This document shows, in pieces, positions 1 to 7,695 of a stretch of 29,425 nt of DNA. Under the pieces are notes generated by a model that was not told where the DNA came from, did not search any database, and was given only the letters and a program-made list of their open reading frames with translations. The stretch's first letter is position 1. Every line of letters begins with the position of its first letter. This DNA comes from CAYQZD01 sp964421875 (GTDB lineage: Bacteria; Electryoneota; Tariuqbacteria; Tariuqbacterales; Tariuqbacteraceae), in assembly GCA_964421875.1 (NCBI GenBank), contig CAYQZD010000044.1, positions 1 to 29,425 on the forward strand, in the 5' to 3' direction. A program made the position numbers and the translations under genes.

Positions 1-1
1 A

Positions 2-190
<189 letters not shown>

Positions 191-191
191 T

Positions 192-533
192 TTATATAGA
201 TTTAAGTAATCCACTAAGCAGTTTTCCAACTTCAGTGCATAGTTCATTTAATTCTTTGTGTTGAATATCGTTAATATATCCTAAATCGTGCGATAGCTGA
301 ATCCAAACCTCCATTTCCGCCATAGAACCTTTAGCAATATGAATATATTGTTTATATTCTCTATTAGATTGACGCATACTGCCTTCAGCCAAATTCGCGG
401 GAATGGACGCAACTGCCCTCCGCATCTGAGAAGTTAATCCAAAAAGTTCTTCTTTGGGAAAGTTCTTTGTGGCTTTGTACACTTCAATTGTGAATTTATA
501 AGCCTTTTGCCATGCAATAAGGTCTCGATACAA
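192..533 (-). CDS. S23-type four-helix-bundle protein (copy A)
   Basis: Small helical protein of the 23S rRNA intervening-sequence protein family (S23; TIGR02436/PF05635), about 113 residues, which is normal for the family. Diagnostic stretches are YRDLIAWQKA at the N-terminus, FPKEELFGLTSQMRRA, SIPANLAEG and IAKGSMAEME. Relatives include the proteins encoded inside 23S rRNA intervening sequences and the Avd accessory protein of diversity-generating retroelements; no activity can be assigned here. I chose a TTG start at 533 because AGGAG lies nine bases upstream; a longer frame runs to a TTG at 563 inside the adjoining repeat. It is AT-rich compared with the metabolic genes and lies directly downstream of the bzdN-like gene. 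Heptamer arrays bound it on both sides (2-190 and 557-584) in opposite orientation. Two more copies occur at 5136 and 17564. Confidence 0.85.
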   Translation of the reverse strand: MYRDLIAWQKAYKFTIEVYKATKNFPKEELFGLTSQMRRAVASIPANLAEGSMRQSNREYKQYIHIAKGSMAEMEVWIQLSHDLGYINDIQHKELNELCTEVGKLLSGLLKSI

Positions 534-556
534 ATGTATAATCTCCTGAATTTTGA

Positions 557-584
557 CTCGCAACTCGAATCTTGCAGCTTGCAG
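557..584. repeat. Four-heptad array abutting the bzdN-like stop codon
   Basis: Plus-strand units CTCGCAA, CTCGAAT, CTTGCAG, CTTGCAG: 28 bp ending at the base before the stop codon of the 585-1715 gene. The units resemble the reverse complement of the GATGCGA array at 2-190, so the four-helix-bundle gene between them is bracketed by inverted heptad arrays. Confidence 0.75.
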
Positions 585-1715
585 CTAAAAAAGATCCTCC
601 GCCGCTATCATTTCTAAGAACGCTTCCACCCGCACCCGGAACTGCCCCAAAGGCACGGTGACATCGAACTCCAGAAATAACGTGGGGATGTCGTTCTCAT
701 CCAGGAACTGCCTGAGCGGCATAATGTCGCATTCGTGGGGATCGCAGAATTTTTGCTGGATGATTATCGCCCCCTGAGCGTCGAAGTCCTGCGCCAGATT
801 CAATATATGGGGGAAGCGCCAGCGCTCTTCCCAGTCTTTGGTGGGGCAGGGGGGCCGCTTCACATAGCGGTCGGCGACAGCCCACATCCGGTCGGCGGCG
901 GGTTCGACCTGGTTCCAGAAATAGCGGGTGCCGGTGCAGTGGTCGTCCACCACCACGGTCGCCCCCACATTCTCCACCATTTCGATGAAGGCGGTATCGT
1001 CATCCTCGCTGCCGACAATCATCAGCCGCACTCCGGTGTCGCGGTCGAGTTGGCGGTCCGGGAGCTGCGGCAGTATGCGTTCAATTTCCGCCGAATGCTC
1101 TTCTTTATCCACCCACATCGAGGAAACAGTCATATACATCGCTTCCAGCCCGGTGAGTTTGGGATCGGCGCCCTTGCGGAATTCGTAAACTTGATGCATC
1201 AAATCGCGGCTGCGGTTAACGGCTTCGATGCCGCGGTCGAGGTCTTCGACGGTGATTTCCCGCCCGATGAGGTTTTCCACCGCTTTACGGTAGGCTTCGA
1301 ACTCGCTCTTCATATAGGGGGTGGCGGCGCGGGTCTGCACTTTATTAGGGGTGTAAATGTAGTGGTCGAAGGGGACTTTCGGCGCCACATGTTCGCGCCA
1401 AGCCACATAGGACTGCCGCAGGTGCAGGCAGGACTGCGCCAGGGTGACGCCGTCCAGATAGTCGTAGCGCCCTTTCAGCCCCTGCGCTAAAACGTCCCGG
1501 CAGAAGGGGCAGAACATCCCGAATAGATAAGGCTCGGTGACATTCTGCGGCTCGTGAGAACCGAGCACCCTCACCGGCAGGACCTTCCCCGCCACCAAGA
1601 TTTCCTCCGGCACATAGGAGCAGAAGCAGCCCATCACTTTACCGCCAGTGTTCTGTTTCCAGGCGCGGGCGTAGTCGTGCCGGTTATCGTACCATTCTTT
1701 AAATTTTGAGAACAT
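585..1715 (-). CDS. Benzoyl-CoA reductase subunit, BzdN-like (HgdB/FldC family)
   Basis: Member of the 2-hydroxyglutaryl-CoA dehydratase/benzoyl-CoA reductase family, 376 residues, a normal length for a BzdN/BcrC-type subunit. These cytoplasmic subunits bind the substrate and an Fe-S cluster in the ATP-dependent enzyme that dearomatises benzoyl-CoA to a cyclic dienoyl-CoA. Visible motifs are GCFCSYVPEE (Cys30, Cys32), LGSHEPQNVTEP, MFCPFCRDVLAQGL (Cys69, Cys72), VGSEDDDTAF, DDHCTGTRYFWN and QQKFCDPHECD (Cys324, Cys329). The pattern is closest to what I remember of bzd-type subunit N; assignment among N, O and C is from memory, not alignment. The start is ATG with AGGT upstream. Partner subunits O, P and Q are absent from the window and could lie further left, past copy A of the four-helix-bundle gene. 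A 28-bp heptad array begins right at its stop codon. Confidence 0.82.
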   Translation of the reverse strand: MFSKFKEWYDNRHDYARAWKQNTGGKVMGCFCSYVPEEILVAGKVLPVRVLGSHEPQNVTEPYLFGMFCPFCRDVLAQGLKGRYDYLDGVTLAQSCLHLRQSYVAWREHVAPKVPFDHYIYTPNKVQTRAATPYMKSEFEAYRKAVENLIGREITVEDLDRGIEAVNRSRDLMHQVYEFRKGADPKLTGLEAMYMTVSSMWVDKEEHSAEIERILPQLPDRQLDRDTGVRLMIVGSEDDDTAFIEMVENVGATVVVDDHCTGTRYFWNQVEPAADRMWAVADRYVKRPPCPTKDWEERWRFPHILNLAQDFDAQGAIIIQQKFCDPHECDIMPLRQFLDENDIPTLFLEFDVTVPLGQFRVRVEAFLEMIAAEDLF

Positions 1716-1728
1716 TGGTTACCTGTGT

Positions 1729-2688
1729 TTATTTTGATTGGGATTTTGATTTCTTGATTCTATCTGACATAATTTGCTCACATCCAAATTTATCTAAGGG
1801 ATTCATATTTAAAATCTTTATAGCCAACATTTCAGTTAAATGTGTAAAAACATTGGCATCGCCTAACGGTGAATCCTCAAAACATTCCTTATAATTAGAA
1901 CAAGTGTTGGAAAACTTCCCATAGTGCATAAGTTTATTGCGTACTTCAGAAAATAGTCTACTTGCAATTTCATTATCTTCCTTGCTGAACCTTCGAAATA
2001 GAGTATATTTATTCAATATAAACAGAATCTCTTCTCTTTTTGAACTCCTCTTAACTTTCTGTTCAATAGATATTTGTCTATATATATGCCAATAAAGATG
2101 TTCCCATATGATCCAACATAATGTAAACATTGGCTCTATGTGCAATTGTGAGATAGCGTCTTCAAGCATAAATAGGAAATGCCCATTTCCGTATAGTTTT
2201 ATCCATTCAGGATTTCTTATGTTTTCGTACACTTGGTTCAAACCATTTTCAAAATACTTATCGCATTCATTAGGATATACACCTTTATGAAAATTGTTTC
2301 TTAATGAAGTTAAAAGAACCTTTCCACCTGGGAAAATCCTCGGATCTACTATTGGAATATTCTTCTCTGCTAATTGTTCGTCATGTTTAAATACTTTCCT
2401 TCTCGTGAACAATGAAATCAATAGAAGAATGTCATCTAAAGCTGTTGTATTAGTATTAACCCAATCAATAACAGAGGCTTCCTCTTTATCTTCTATTTCA
2501 ACTTTCGCTGTAATTGAATGAACACCGATTTTTACAGGAATTTTAAACTCACCATCCATTGGCGCAAGGTGATATAGGTTTTTAACTTTAGATTCATAAT
2601 TATCAACTCTTATAAACCTATATCCAAATATGGTCATCTCATTGCAATAATCAGGAAACACCAGATTATACACATCATAAGTCGGCAT
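1729..2688 (-). CDS. HEPN-like domain protein, function unknown
   Basis: Protein of 319 residues that I do not recognise as a whole. The N-terminal half is beta-rich (region around residues 1-75). The C-terminal half is helical and contains VRNKLMHYGKF, with Arg250 and His255 forming the R-x4-H pattern typical of HEPN domains. Many HEPN proteins are RNases in toxin-antitoxin or antiviral systems; ApeA-type defence proteins also combine a beta-rich N-terminus with a C-terminal HEPN. That role is an inference here. The start is well supported by GGAGGAG six bases upstream of ATG. The gene ends 13 bp before the bzdN-like start on the same strand, so the two may be cotranscribed. It is far more AT-rich than the catabolic genes around it, suggesting acquisition. 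Confidence 0.6.
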   Translation of the reverse strand: MPTYDVYNLVFPDYCNEMTIFGYRFIRVDNYESKVKNLYHLAPMDGEFKIPVKIGVHSITAKVEIEDKEEASVIDWVNTNTTALDDILLLISLFTRRKVFKHDEQLAEKNIPIVDPRIFPGGKVLLTSLRNNFHKGVYPNECDKYFENGLNQVYENIRNPEWIKLYGNGHFLFMLEDAISQLHIEPMFTLCWIIWEHLYWHIYRQISIEQKVKRSSKREEILFILNKYTLFRRFSKEDNEIASRLFSEVRNKLMHYGKFSNTCSNYKECFEDSPLGDANVFTHLTEMLAIKILNMNPLDKFGCEQIMSDRIKKSKSQSK

Positions 2689-2735
2689 TTTTTCTCCTCC
2701 TGTCTTTTCTGTGTTTTCTGTATTTTCAGTTTATT

Positions 2736-2758
2736 GGTGGGTTAAGAACCCACCCTAC
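2736..2758. repeat. REP palindrome with CTAC end
   Basis: GGTGGGTT-AAG-AACCCACC, an 8-bp perfect stem, followed by CTAC (GTAG on the minus strand). Same sequence as the copies at 2864 and 11898. The surrounding 2689-3034 gap holds no gene; it contains this element, three more palindromes and T-rich text of the type TTTTCTGTG. Confidence 0.9.
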
Positions 2759-2816
2759 GAATACAGATTCACAGCAGATTAAGCGGATTAAGCGGATTAT
2801 CAAAGTCGAACCAGGC

Positions 2817-2839
2817 GGCGGAATGAGATTCCGCCCTAC
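2817..2839. repeat. REP palindrome, GGCGGAAT variant
   Basis: GGCGGAAT-GAG-ATTCCGCC followed by CTAC. The stem sequence differs from the GGTGGGTT copies but the terminal CTAC/GTAG is kept, which argues for a common mobilising enzyme. Confidence 0.85.
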
Positions 2840-2863
2840 TATGACCATAAGGCAATGTATATT

Positions 2864-2886
2864 GGTGGGTTAAGAACCCACCCTAC
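2864..2886. repeat. REP palindrome, second GGTGGGTT copy
   Basis: Identical to the 2736 copy (8-bp stem, AAG loop, CTAC end) and in the same orientation, 128 bp away. Confidence 0.9.
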
Positions 2887-2980
2887 AGGGTTAGATTCAC
2901 AACGAATTAAACGAATTTTGGAAGTCGAAATTCACTATTCAATCGCAACAGAGTGCGGGGATTCTGCCGCACAAACGCTT

Positions 2981-3002
2981 GGCGGGTTGAAACCCACCCT
3001 AC
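2981..3002. repeat. REP palindrome, GGCGGGTT variant
   Basis: GGCGGGTT-GA-AACCCACC followed by CTAC, with one mismatch in the stem. It lies just outside the heptad array at the 3' end of the crotonase gene. Confidence 0.75.
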
Positions 3003-3006
3003 GACT

Positions 3007-3034
3007 CCAGCGCCCAGAACCCAGCCCCCAGCGC
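3007..3034. repeat. Four-heptad array abutting the crotonase stop codon
   Basis: Units CCAGCGC, CCAGAAC, CCAGCCC, CCAGCGC: 28 bp ending at the base before the stop at 3035. On the coding strand the units read GCGCTGG and the like, starting right after TAG. Confidence 0.85.
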
Positions 3035-3805
3035 CTATCTGTTTTTCCACTCTGCTTTGCGTTTCTCCAGAAACGCTGCCAGTCCTTCGTGGGCGTCGTC
3101 CAGGCGCATCAGTTCGTCGAGGTAGGTTTCGTCCGCTTTGCGCAGGGCTTCGCGCACCGGGAGGAACATACAGCGGTCGAGGGTTTTCTTGGTTACGGCG
3201 ATGACGGCGGCGCTTTGAGCGGTTATCCCCGATACGAACTTGTTCACCTCCAGGGGAAATTCGATCGAGAGGAAAACGTGGTTCACCAGTCCCATACGCT
3301 CCGCCTCCTCCGCAGAAATGACCCTCCCGCTGGCGATAAGTTCCAACGCGCGGTTGCGCCCCATCAGGTGGGGCAGAATCACTACCGCCACCGGCGGGAA
3401 CACTCCCACTTGAATCTCCGGCTGTCCGAATTTCGCCCGGTCGGAAGCGAGGACGATGTCGCAAAAAGTCGCCAGCTCGCATCCTCCCCCCAGCGCTGAA
3501 CCATCGACCGCCGCCACCGTGATTCCGGGGAACTCGCTGATATAGCGGAACATCCGCCCGAACACTTCTATCATCGCCTCCACCATCTCTTCCGTGTGTT
3601 CAGACACATCCGCGCCTACGGAAAAATGTTTCCCCTCCGACTTGAAAACCAGCGCTCGCAGGCTCCGGTCACCGGAGGCTTTTTCCACCGCATCGCAGAT
3701 CTCCTCCATCATAGCGATGGTGAGGATGTTCAGCGGGGGCGTGTTCAGGACAATATCGACCCGTCCTATCTTCTCTTCAACCTTGATATGTTGATATTGG
3801 GACAT
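3035..3805 (-). CDS. Enoyl-CoA hydratase family, probable cyclohexa-1,5-diene-1-carbonyl-CoA hydratase
   Basis: Crotonase-fold protein of 256 residues, full length. The oxyanion-hole stretches HFSVGADVSEH (about 60-70) and SALGGGCELA (103-112) are present, and Glu110 and Glu130 (FGQPEIQVGVFPPVA) sit where the two catalytic glutamates of enoyl-CoA hydratases lie. The stretch around SVGADVSEHTEEMVEAMI and the GVFPPVA segment match the dienoyl-CoA hydratase group (Dch/BamR/BzdW) as I recall it. That enzyme adds water to the cyclic diene made by benzoyl-CoA reductase. Context with BzdN and BamA genes supports this; a generic enoyl-CoA hydratase remains possible. The start has AGAGGTGA just upstream. 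A 28-bp heptad array follows the stop directly. Confidence 0.75.
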   Translation of the reverse strand: MSQYQHIKVEEKIGRVDIVLNTPPLNILTIAMMEEICDAVEKASGDRSLRALVFKSEGKHFSVGADVSEHTEEMVEAMIEVFGRMFRYISEFPGITVAAVDGSALGGGCELATFCDIVLASDRAKFGQPEIQVGVFPPVAVVILPHLMGRNRALELIASGRVISAEEAERMGLVNHVFLSIEFPLEVNKFVSGITAQSAAVIAVTKKTLDRCMFLPVREALRKADETYLDELMRLDDAHEGLAAFLEKRKAEWKNR

Positions 3806-3834
3806 ACTTCACCTCTGCCTTTAAAGAATCCTTC

Positions 3835-3869
3835 TATCGATTATCGGTATTCGGTTTTCGGTTTTCGGT
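3835..3869. repeat. Five-heptad array abutting the thiolase stop codon
   Basis: Units TATCGAT, TATCGGT, ATTCGGT, TTTCGGT, TTTCGGT, ending at the base before the stop at 3870. The unit sequence is unrelated to the CCAGCGC arrays, yet the position relative to the stop is the same. Confidence 0.85.
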
Positions 3870-5063
3870 TTACTGTTCCCTTTTAATCACCATCGCCATA
3901 CTTACTCCGGTGCCGCCGCAGATACCCGCGACGCCGAATTCCTTGTCGTGATTTTTCAGCGCGTAATAGAGGGTGATAACGATGCGCGCCCCGGAGATTC
4001 CCGTGGGATGCCCCAGAGCGATAGCGCCGCCGTTTACATTGACCTTGTCAGGGTCCCATTTCAGCATCCGCTGGTTGGACAGCATCTGGGCGGCGAACGC
4101 CTCATTGGCTTCGATAAGGTCCATATCCTCCAGCGACATCCCGGCGTATTCAAGCGCCGCGGGGATGGACACTCCCGGACCCTCGCCCATCGTCTCGTTG
4201 GGAACCGCTATCTGGCTGTAACCCAGCAGCGAGAACAGCGGCTTCAAGCCCAGCGCTTTCGCTTTGTCCCGCGAGGTCATCACTAAGGCGCAGGCGCCGT
4301 CTGACATTCCGCAGGAATTCCCGGCAGTCACGCTGCCGTCCTTTTTAAACACGGCGGGGAGTTTCCCCAGCTTTTCGCGGTTCACCGGGTAACGGATAGT
4401 TTCATCGCGGCTGAACTCCACCGGATCGGCTTTCCGATGCGCCGGGGGGACGGTGATGGAGATTACTTCGTCGTTGAAGAGCCCCTTTTCCCAGGCTTCA
4501 TGCGCTTTTTCATGGGAGCGGGCGGCGAATTCGTCCATCTCTTCGCGGGGGATGCCGTACTTCTCCACCAGGTTTTCCGCGGTGCCGCCCATCCCCTGCC
4601 CTATCACCGGGTCGATGGAATCGGACCAGCCGTCTTCCAGCTTCTTGTCGCCCATTTTGAAACCCTGCCAGCGGGCGTTTTTAAAGAGGTAAGGGATGGT
4701 GGACATCGAATCGAATCCGCCCACCAATACGATTTCGTTGTCCCCCAGCCTGATTTGGCGGGAAGCCATCGCCATGGCCCGCATCCCGGAGGGGCAAGCC
4801 ATATTCAGGGTGATGGCGGGGACTTCCTTGGGGATGCCTCCCCAGACTGCGGCGGTTCTTGCGGGATTGACCCCGTTGCCCGCTTGGCGGCAGGAGCCGA
4901 GGATAACATCGTCGATTTGCCCCGGTTCGATACCTGAGCGCTGAACTGCGGCTTTAACCGCTGCTGCGCCGACCTGGCAGGAGTGCATATTTTTCAGGGT
5001 TCCGCCGAAACTTCCCATCGGCGTCCGGCAGGCGGATACGGCGATGATGTCGGATAATTCCAT
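3870..5063 (-). CDS. Acetyl-CoA acetyltransferase / 3-ketoacyl-CoA thiolase (first copy)
   Basis: Thiolase of 397 residues, full length. The active-site nucleophile is Cys90 in NMACPSGMRA. The second half has EANEAFAAQ, His352 in GHPTGISGARI, and the second catalytic cysteine Cys382 in CGGTGVSMAM. It cleaves a 3-oxoacyl-CoA with CoA to release acetyl-CoA, or runs in reverse. Beside the dienoyl-CoA hydratase and BamA genes it may act on 3-oxopimeloyl-CoA after ring opening, though acetoacetyl-CoA is equally possible. The start ATG has GGAA about nine bases upstream. On the minus strand the gene follows four-helix-bundle copy B and precedes the crotonase. Its 3' end carries a 35-bp heptad array starting at the stop codon. 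Confidence 0.92.
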   Translation of the reverse strand: MELSDIIAVSACRTPMGSFGGTLKNMHSCQVGAAAVKAAVQRSGIEPGQIDDVILGSCRQAGNGVNPARTAAVWGGIPKEVPAITLNMACPSGMRAMAMASRQIRLGDNEIVLVGGFDSMSTIPYLFKNARWQGFKMGDKKLEDGWSDSIDPVIGQGMGGTAENLVEKYGIPREEMDEFAARSHEKAHEAWEKGLFNDEVISITVPPAHRKADPVEFSRDETIRYPVNREKLGKLPAVFKKDGSVTAGNSCGMSDGACALVMTSRDKAKALGLKPLFSLLGYSQIAVPNETMGEGPGVSIPAALEYAGMSLEDMDLIEANEAFAAQMLSNQRMLKWDPDKVNVNGGAIALGHPTGISGARIVITLYYALKNHDKEFGVAGICGGTGVSMAMVIKREQ

Positions 5064-5111
5064 ACTATGCTTTCCTATTTTAAATTGTATATTTACTACA
5101 GCTAATAAAAG

Positions 5112-5146
5112 GTGCTGGGTGCTGGGTGCTGGGTGCTAGGTGCTGG
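5112..5146. repeat. Five-heptad array containing the stop of four-helix-bundle copy B
   Basis: GTGCTGG repeated five times, with the fourth unit changed to GTGCTAG. On the minus strand that changed unit supplies the TAG stop of the 5136-5501 gene, so the last codons of that gene are made of repeat sequence. Confidence 0.92.
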
Positions 5147-5501
5147 TTAATTTCGAAAACAATGAACGGATTTGTTTTCCCTCTGTATCAATCATCTCAA
5201 ATATTGAATTACATTCGTCTTCCGAAATATATTTTAATTCTTTGGCGATGATCAATTGCGTTTCAAGCTCAGCACAACTACCCAACGCAATATTTAAAAA
5301 TTGAGAAAATTCCTTCTTGTGATAACGATTATGGCCTTCAGCGATATTTGAAGGTATAGAGACTGCGGCTCTTTGTATTTGACTTGCTAATCCGTACATT
5401 TCACTTTTGGGGAATAATCTCGTTAGAGAATAAATCCTCTTAACGATTTCTATCCCCTGCTGCCAAATACGTAAATCTCTATAACTTTTTATCTCGGACA
5501 T
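5136..5501 (-). CDS. S23-type four-helix-bundle protein (copy B)
   Basis: Full-length family member of 121 residues. Recognisable stretches are YRDLRIWQQG, FPKSEMYGLASQIQRAA, SIPSNIAEGHNR and NIALGSCAELET. The family (TIGR02436/PF05635) includes 23S rRNA intervening-sequence proteins and DGR accessory proteins, which are oligomeric helical bundles; no specific role can be assigned. The ATG at 5501 has AGGGGAT six bases upstream. The gene is inserted between the SDR and the thiolase, AT-rich among GC-rich neighbours. On its 5' side lie CCAGNNC heptads (5526-5553) and on its 3' side GTGCTGG heptads (5112-5146), which are reverse complements of each other. Confidence 0.9.
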   Translation of the reverse strand: MSEIKSYRDLRIWQQGIEIVKRIYSLTRLFPKSEMYGLASQIQRAAVSIPSNIAEGHNRYHKKEFSQFLNIALGSCAELETQLIIAKELKYISEDECNSIFEMIDTEGKQIRSLFSKLTST

Positions 5502-5525
5502 AATGATCCCCTAAGCAAATCTTTA

Positions 5526-5553
5526 CCAGAACCCAGTCCCCAGCGCCCAGCGA
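5526..5553. repeat. Four-heptad array abutting the SDR stop codon
   Basis: Units CCAGAAC, CCAGTCC, CCAGCGC, CCAGCGA: 28 bp ending at the base before the stop at 5554. It is complementary in sense to the GTGCTGG array at 5112-5146 across the four-helix-bundle gene. Confidence 0.88.
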
Positions 5554-6303
5554 CTAAATATACTGCCCTCCATCTACTTTTATCACCTCGCCGGTTATAT
5601 GGCGGGCGTTGTCGGAGGCGAGGAAGCTCACCAGATGCGCCACATCGTCCGGTTCGCCCAGGCGTTTCAGCACGGTTTCGCTCAGGGAGGCCTGCTTGGC
5701 TTCCTCCGGCATAGCGTCCATCATCGCCGTTAAAATGAGTCCCGGCGCTACGGCGTTGACCGTGACGCCCTTGTTTCCCAGTTCCCTGGCGGCGGCTTTA
5801 GTTAGTCCGACGATGCCGGCTTTGGCGGCGGAATAATTTGTCTGGCCGAATTTCCCCCGCAGGCCGTTGATGGAGGTTAAATTGACGATGCGGCCGTACT
5901 GCTGACCCCGCATCACCGGCGCGGCGGCGCGGATGTAATTGAAATACCCTTTGAGGTCAATGTTGATGACCGTGTCCCACTGCTCCTCGGTCATCTTCCA
6001 GATGACGCCGTCCCAGTTGATTCCGGCGTTGCAGACCAGGATGTCCAGTCTGCCCCATTCGGCGGCCACCTTGTCCACCATCGCCTGAGCGTCGGCGAAA
6101 CTGGATACGTCCGCCTTGATCGCCATCGCCTTGACTCCCATTTCGCGGCACTGCGCCGCCACTTGTTCCGCCTCTTCGGCGTGCTTGCGGTAGTTCAGGG
6201 CGACATTGGCGCCGTTGCGCGCCAGGTCGAGACTGATGGCGGTCCCGATACCAAGGGAGCCGCCGGTTACGATGGCGGATTTGGATTTAAGTAGGTTGCA
6301 CAT
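5554..6303 (-). CDS. SDR-family 3-oxoacyl/acetoacetyl-CoA reductase or 3-hydroxyacyl-CoA dehydrogenase
   Basis: Classical short-chain dehydrogenase of 249 residues, similar to FabG and PhaB. The cofactor motif is TGGSLGIG (about 13-20), with NAG at 92-94. The catalytic residues are Ser144, Tyr157 and Lys161 in TSINGLRGKFGQTNYSAAK. The C-terminal VDGGQYI is typical of FabG/PhaB proteins. It interconverts a 3-hydroxyacyl and a 3-oxoacyl thioester with NAD(P)H. Between aromatic-degradation genes it may oxidise 3-hydroxypimeloyl-CoA, but acetoacetyl-CoA reduction or fatty-acid synthesis cannot be excluded. The start ATG is preceded by AAGGGA. The gene begins 18 bp after the end of the broken TIR-like gene. 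Confidence 0.9.
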   Translation of the reverse strand: MCNLLKSKSAIVTGGSLGIGTAISLDLARNGANVALNYRKHAEEAEQVAAQCREMGVKAMAIKADVSSFADAQAMVDKVAAEWGRLDILVCNAGINWDGVIWKMTEEQWDTVINIDLKGYFNYIRAAAPVMRGQQYGRIVNLTSINGLRGKFGQTNYSAAKAGIVGLTKAAARELGNKGVTVNAVAPGLILTAMMDAMPEEAKQASLSETVLKRLGEPDDVAHLVSFLASDNARHITGEVIKVDGGQYI

Positions 6304-6320
6304 AAAAAGTCCCTTTTTCT

Positions 6321-6839
6321 TTATATTTTAAATTCTATTTTGCACGCACTGAGTTCTTCTATTAAATCACTTCTAATCTCAGAAACATCTTTATTAAATT
6401 TATAATAAATAATCCCATGAATATCTGAAGGTTTTTCCACACCATCTTTATAAGCGACTAATACTTTTTCTCGACCAAGCAAAGCATAAAAATAACCCAA
6501 TTCAAGAACAACATTTTGTCGCGCTCTCGCATTTAATCTCTTTTCACTTTTTGATTTTCCTTCATCATCAGGAGTAAGTAACACTATTGCAAAACAACAT
6601 TCTCTCGAGATTCGTTCAAGCTTTTCGATTATAGTCTGTCCTTTAGATTCTCTATAAGAGAGACTAACGGGCTCCAATCCTAATTCGAACACCATGTTTC
6701 TTGCAGATTTAAGCGCTTTCTCATCATGACCATGAACAATGAATATCTTCCTTGACTTAATTTGAGGTTTTTCAATCTCATCTGTTCTAAAATGAAATTG
6801 TTTATACCTATTTGTCTCGTCTTCCCAAAAATTATCTAT
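6321..6839 (-). pseudogene. TIR-like nucleotide-binding domain, C-terminal fragment without start
   Basis: The reading frame encodes a TIR-like domain of the predicted nucleotide-binding type (PF10137-like). It carries FIVHGHDEKALKSA, GLEPVSLSYRESKGQTIIEK, FAIVLLTPDDEG, RARQNVVLELGYF and PSDIHGIIYY. Such domains are often NAD-degrading effectors in antiphage systems; that role is inferred. An ATG at 6695 would cut off the VHGHDE part of the domain. The frame stays open to 6839 with no ATG, GTG or TTG between, and overlaps the end of the next fragment in a different frame. The simplest reading is one two-domain gene split by a one-base deletion near 6836. It is AT-rich and lies between catabolic genes. 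Confidence 0.7.
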
Positions 6840-7135
6840 TCATCTTTCAATGCTACAAGCAATGCTCGAGCTTCGTCTAATCCCTTAAGAAATGTTTTCG
6901 CATACATACCAGCATTCATACCTGATAAGGTAATTCCTGGTGGTGTGTAATAAATATCGTTAAATGACTTCAAATGGGTGCTTTCAGAACCAAATATACC
7001 CGATATTCTCGATTGTGCAAGTTTTATAAACTGTTTGAACGCTATGCTATTTATCCCTTTATACCCTAAAGTGTCTATTTCGTGAATTAATTCTGTTAAG
7101 AGTACAATGGCTTTTTCCTTTTTAATCTTTTTCAT
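6836..7135 (-). pseudogene. N-terminal part of the split TIR-like defence protein
   Basis: Ninety-nine residues, mostly helical, starting at an ATG with the strong signal AAGGAGG four bases upstream. It ends at TAG, and the TIR-like frame begins in the -1 frame at that point (ALKDE then IDNFWEDE). A full-length relative would be about 270 residues with this helical part first. I see no classical slippery heptamer, so mutation is more likely than programmed frameshifting. If the fragment is translated it lacks the effector domain. Confidence 0.6.
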
Positions 7136-7271
7136 TATACCTCCTTAAGAGTAATTTATATCTAATATATATAATACCTTATTATATTCATTAAATCGAT
7201 ATCTATTTAAAACTAAGACCATTATTGGCTACTTTATCAGCCACTTATCTGCCCCTCCTACAATCAGCGCA

Positions 7272-7537
7272 ATCAGCGTTCATCTGTATTCATCAGCGAT
7301 TCGGAATTTTCTGTGTTTTCTGTGATTTCAGCGCTATTCTGTGTTTCAAATACCCTCTGCTCCCCTTATTCCAAAGGGGGGAAAGGCTGGATTCCCGCTT
7401 TCGCGGGAATGACAATACGCATCGTTTGTAGGGCGGGTCATTCAGACCCGCCGTAATTCCGCCGGGCGCTGGGACCCGGCGGCGCGGGGGTTTGTCGGCT
7501 TTGCATAAGCCGACCTACATATCATCGCCGCCACCGG
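7272..7537. repeat. 266-bp direct repeat, copy 1
   Basis: Begins ATCAGCGTTCATCTG and ends with GCCGCCACCGG. Internally it strings together GATTCGGAATTTTCTG, a G-rich AAAGGGGGGAAAGG stretch, the ATTCCCGC hairpin and three palindromes. The second copy starts at 7696 in the same order with scattered differences. Confidence 0.9.
7428..7518. repeat. Cluster of three REP-like palindromes
   Basis: In order: GTAG then GGCGGGTC-ATTCA-GACCCGCC (7428-7452); CCGCCGGG...CCCGGCGG (7459-7482); GTCGGCTT-TGCAT-AAGCCGAC then CTAC (7494-7518). The outer two carry the GTAG/CTAC ends seen in the other palindromes. Confidence 0.85.
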
Positions 7538-7582
7538 CAAACAGGTGTTGGTGTTGACAATCAACATTGTAGCACACTTCAA

Positions 7583-7610
7583 GTAGGGATTTAATATATT
7601 AAACCCCTAC
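7583..7610. repeat. AT-rich GTAGGG palindrome
   Basis: GTAGGG at the left and CCCCTAC at the right enclose the palindromic core TTTAATATATTAAA. It lies between the two 266-bp repeats and shares the GTAG/CTAC ends, though its stem is AT-rich. Confidence 0.75.
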
Positions 7611-7695
7611 AAAACATCGCGTTATATAGCAATAATTGTAGTATAATCTGATGCGTCAATTCAGGTGTTCAGTCGAACTCCCTCACATCTGCGTC

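Noticed and set aside
735..1490. Plus-strand 251-codon ORF opposite the bzdN-like gene
   Set aside because: It has no recognised motifs, and the minus strand encodes an unmistakable enzyme over the same bases.
6836..6839. Programmed -1 frameshift in the TIR-like gene
   Set aside because: No slippery heptamer of the X-XXY-YYZ kind and no clear downstream stimulator; a deletion is simpler, so this is kept only as an alternative.
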